Part shown: positions 33,689-34,911 of the stretch, one piece after another
Layout of the letters: every line of letters starts with the position of its first letter
How positions within the stretch are numbered: position 1 is the first letter of the stretch
From: an uncultured Clostridia bacterium
GTDB taxonomy: Bacteria; Bacillota; Clostridia; Oscillospirales; Acutalibacteraceae
Direction: 5' to 3'
Assembly: GCA_947624835.1 (NCBI GenBank)
Contig: CANQLX010000014.1
Location: 1 to 34,911 of the forward strand
Length of the DNA stretch: 34,911 bases
The notes under the pieces: generated by a model
Seen by the model: only the letters and a program-made list of their open reading frames with translations
Databases searched by the model: none
What the model was told of the DNA's origin: nothing
Translations under genes and position numbers: made by a program

Positions 33689-34770
33689 ATAGTCAGCCCT
33701 CCCAGAAAATAACCTATAATCATGACTATAAGAAATACAAGAAGTCCCATAAGTATCTGATGACGGATAAGCTTTTTGTTATCAATGGGAAGCTCACCTG
33801 AGATTTTACCTGTCTGTCCGTTTATCGCATATTCCCACATCTTACCCTTATAGTGATAGGTCATAAACCAAACCGGCAAAAGCATATAATTCCACCGTAA
33901 TTTAAGCACATTGTTCTGAAAATTTTTATTGAACATATCGTTATAGGAACAGGAGGACTCTACTGTTTGAGCATTATTCGAAAACATTCTTTCGTGTATT
34001 CTCGGATACATTTCTTCCTTATTTACATCATATCTGTCTGCTAAGAAACCGCTGAGATACGACATATCAAAATCCTTTATCCTTGTGTAATCAAACGGTT
34101 CTATTGCCTCCATAAGGGAATCTTCGATTTTTTTTGAGCCGTCAGCAGGAACACCGTTATATTCAATATTAACATCCCTCAGCACCGCAAAATCCTTTGT
34201 TTCTGTATATATATAACCTCCGCTTGTCCACGTCCGCACTTTTCTTGCCATAGCTGTCATACGAGTATTTGTTATTGCATCCGCAACCCAGAACGGAACA
34301 TATAATCCTGTCATTTTTTCTATCTGCTTTTCCGATAAAAGGTCGCTTGGAATATACTTTTTCTTTTTTGCCCAGTCATTGAAATATTCAACAGCCTTAT
34401 CCCTTCCGAATGAAAACGGCAAAACCTTTGATGGTCTGTCCTTTCCGTCAACTCTGCCCTTAAGTATAACGGGATTATGACAGTAACAGCAAAATGAAGC
34501 AGCTGTATTGGTATCTGCAATTATCTCTGCACCACAGCTCGGACATTGATATAAATTAGTATTTTCCTGAAATTCCCTCTCCAGTTCCTGTTGAACCTTC
34601 AATTCTTTTTCATCCTCTGCGGAGGGTTCATTTATTTTTTTGAATAATTCCTTTACCTTGTCTTCAGTAAAGCTACCATGACAAAATTCACAGATAAATT
34701 TCTGCTTGTCTGCATCGAATTTCAAATCTGCACCGCAGTTGGGACAGACATAGGTTTTCGCTTCCAACAC
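33685..34770 (-). CDS. Double zinc-ribbon membrane protein (YdjG-like)
   Basis: About 361 aa. Two zinc ribbons occur at the N-terminus (CPNCGAD...CEFCHGSF and CPSCGAE...CCYCHNPV, within ~1-105), separated by a charged helix. A beta-rich core follows with PSKVLPFSFGRDKAVEYF, LYVPFWVADA and YMLLPVWFMTYHYKGKMWEYAINGQTG. One C-terminal transmembrane helix spans ~340-358. The same domain order occurs in B. subtilis YdjG, which helps anchor PspA at the membrane. Start choice: AAGGGG is 5 nt before the GTG at 34770, 8 nt before a TTG at 34767, and too close to the GTG at 34776. Promoter at 34802-34830. Confidence 0.88.
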   Translation of the reverse strand: MLEAKTYVCPNCGADLKFDADKQKFICEFCHGSFTEDKVKELFKKINEPSAEDEKELKVQQELEREFQENTNLYQCPSCGAEIIADTNTAASFCCYCHNPVILKGRVDGKDRPSKVLPFSFGRDKAVEYFNDWAKKKKYIPSDLLSEKQIEKMTGLYVPFWVADAITNTRMTAMARKVRTWTSGGYIYTETKDFAVLRDVNIEYNGVPADGSKKIEDSLMEAIEPFDYTRIKDFDMSYLSGFLADRYDVNKEEMYPRIHERMFSNNAQTVESSCSYNDMFNKNFQNNVLKLRWNYMLLPVWFMTYHYKGKMWEYAINGQTGKISGELPIDNKKLIRHQILMGLLVFLIVMIIGYFLGGLTI

Positions 34771-34801
34771 TGACACCCCTTTTCAAAGATAATTCAACTA
34801 A

Positions 34802-34830
34802 ATTATACATATAACGGCACACAATGTCAA
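34802..34830 (-). promoter_or_regulatory. Consensus sigma-A promoter for the zinc-ribbon / TPM pair
   Basis: TTGACA, exactly 17 bp, TATAAT on the minus strand: a perfect match to the sigma-A consensus. The remaining 81 bp to the window end are A/T rich with no gene I can support. Confidence 0.8.
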
Positions 34831-34911
34831 CAGTTATATAAATATAAAGCCGGACACGGATAACAGCACCTTTCACCTTTATATTCATTATTCATATTAT
34901 GTTATAAACAG

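Overview
The window looks like a chromosomal segment from a low-GC, spore-forming Gram-positive of the class Clostridia, most likely Oscillospiraceae/Ruminococcaceae. That placement is an inference from gene content and protein style, not from a marker gene. The supporting signs are A/T-rich spacers, strong GGAGG-type ribosome binding sites, sigma-A promoters with 17-bp spacers, a spoVAE gene, a CD1247-type zinc-ribbon gene beside efp, and a Firmicutes-style division cluster. Nearly every gene is core metabolism or cell envelope. I see no rRNA, tRNA, CRISPR array, insertion sequence or prophage.

Layout, left to right. (1) 1-2640, minus strand: a CNNM/CorC-type membrane protein, elongation factor P, and a CD1247-type zinc-ribbon protein ending in a hairpin terminator. 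(2) 2818-5129, plus strand: an M14 metallopeptidase and two small lipoproteins, closed by a terminator shared with the convergent yebC. (3) 5203-7133, minus: yebC and an unusual pyrB that carries the zinc domain normally found on the separate regulatory chain PyrI. (4) 7283-18844, minus: a division and cell wall (dcw) cluster in the order mraZ, rsmH, ftsL, class B PBP with PASTA domains, a stripped-down Mur-ligase-like gene, mraY, ftsW, murG, ftsQ, ftsZ. No full-length murE, murF, murD, murC or murB and no ftsA is present. The cluster has a sigma-A promoter followed at once by three GTG cores spaced exactly 10 bp, a good candidate for the MraZ autoregulatory box. (5) 19156-24764, plus: a lone spoVAE, then a TetR regulator, an MMPL/RND transporter and an overlapping gene for a secreted Leu-x-x-Gly heptad-repeat partner. 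(6) 24935-28952, minus: a PH-domain protein, a YitT-family membrane protein and a three-gene ABC-2 exporter. (7) 29164-32545, minus: 6-phosphofructokinase and polyphosphate kinase. (8) 32744-34770, minus: a zinc-ribbon membrane protein and a TPM-domain protein with a Gly/His-rich tail, resembling the Bacillus subtilis ydjG-ydjH pair linked to PspA.

How the parts work together: region 4 builds and constricts the division septum (lipid I and II synthesis by MraY and MurG, the FtsW/PBP polymerase, the FtsQ/FtsL scaffold, the FtsZ ring). EF-P and YebC both belong to families that help ribosomes through difficult proline-rich sequences. The TetR-MMPL-heptad set looks like a self-regulated export system for a lipid or hydrophobic compound.

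The most interesting features are the Mur-ligase-like pseudoenzyme inside the dcw cluster, the PyrB-zinc-domain fusion lacking an allosteric domain, the (YTDDx)18 tail on FtsQ, the MMPL plus Leu-x-x-Gly pair, and a terminator-like hairpin just downstream of the promoter of the PH-domain gene.
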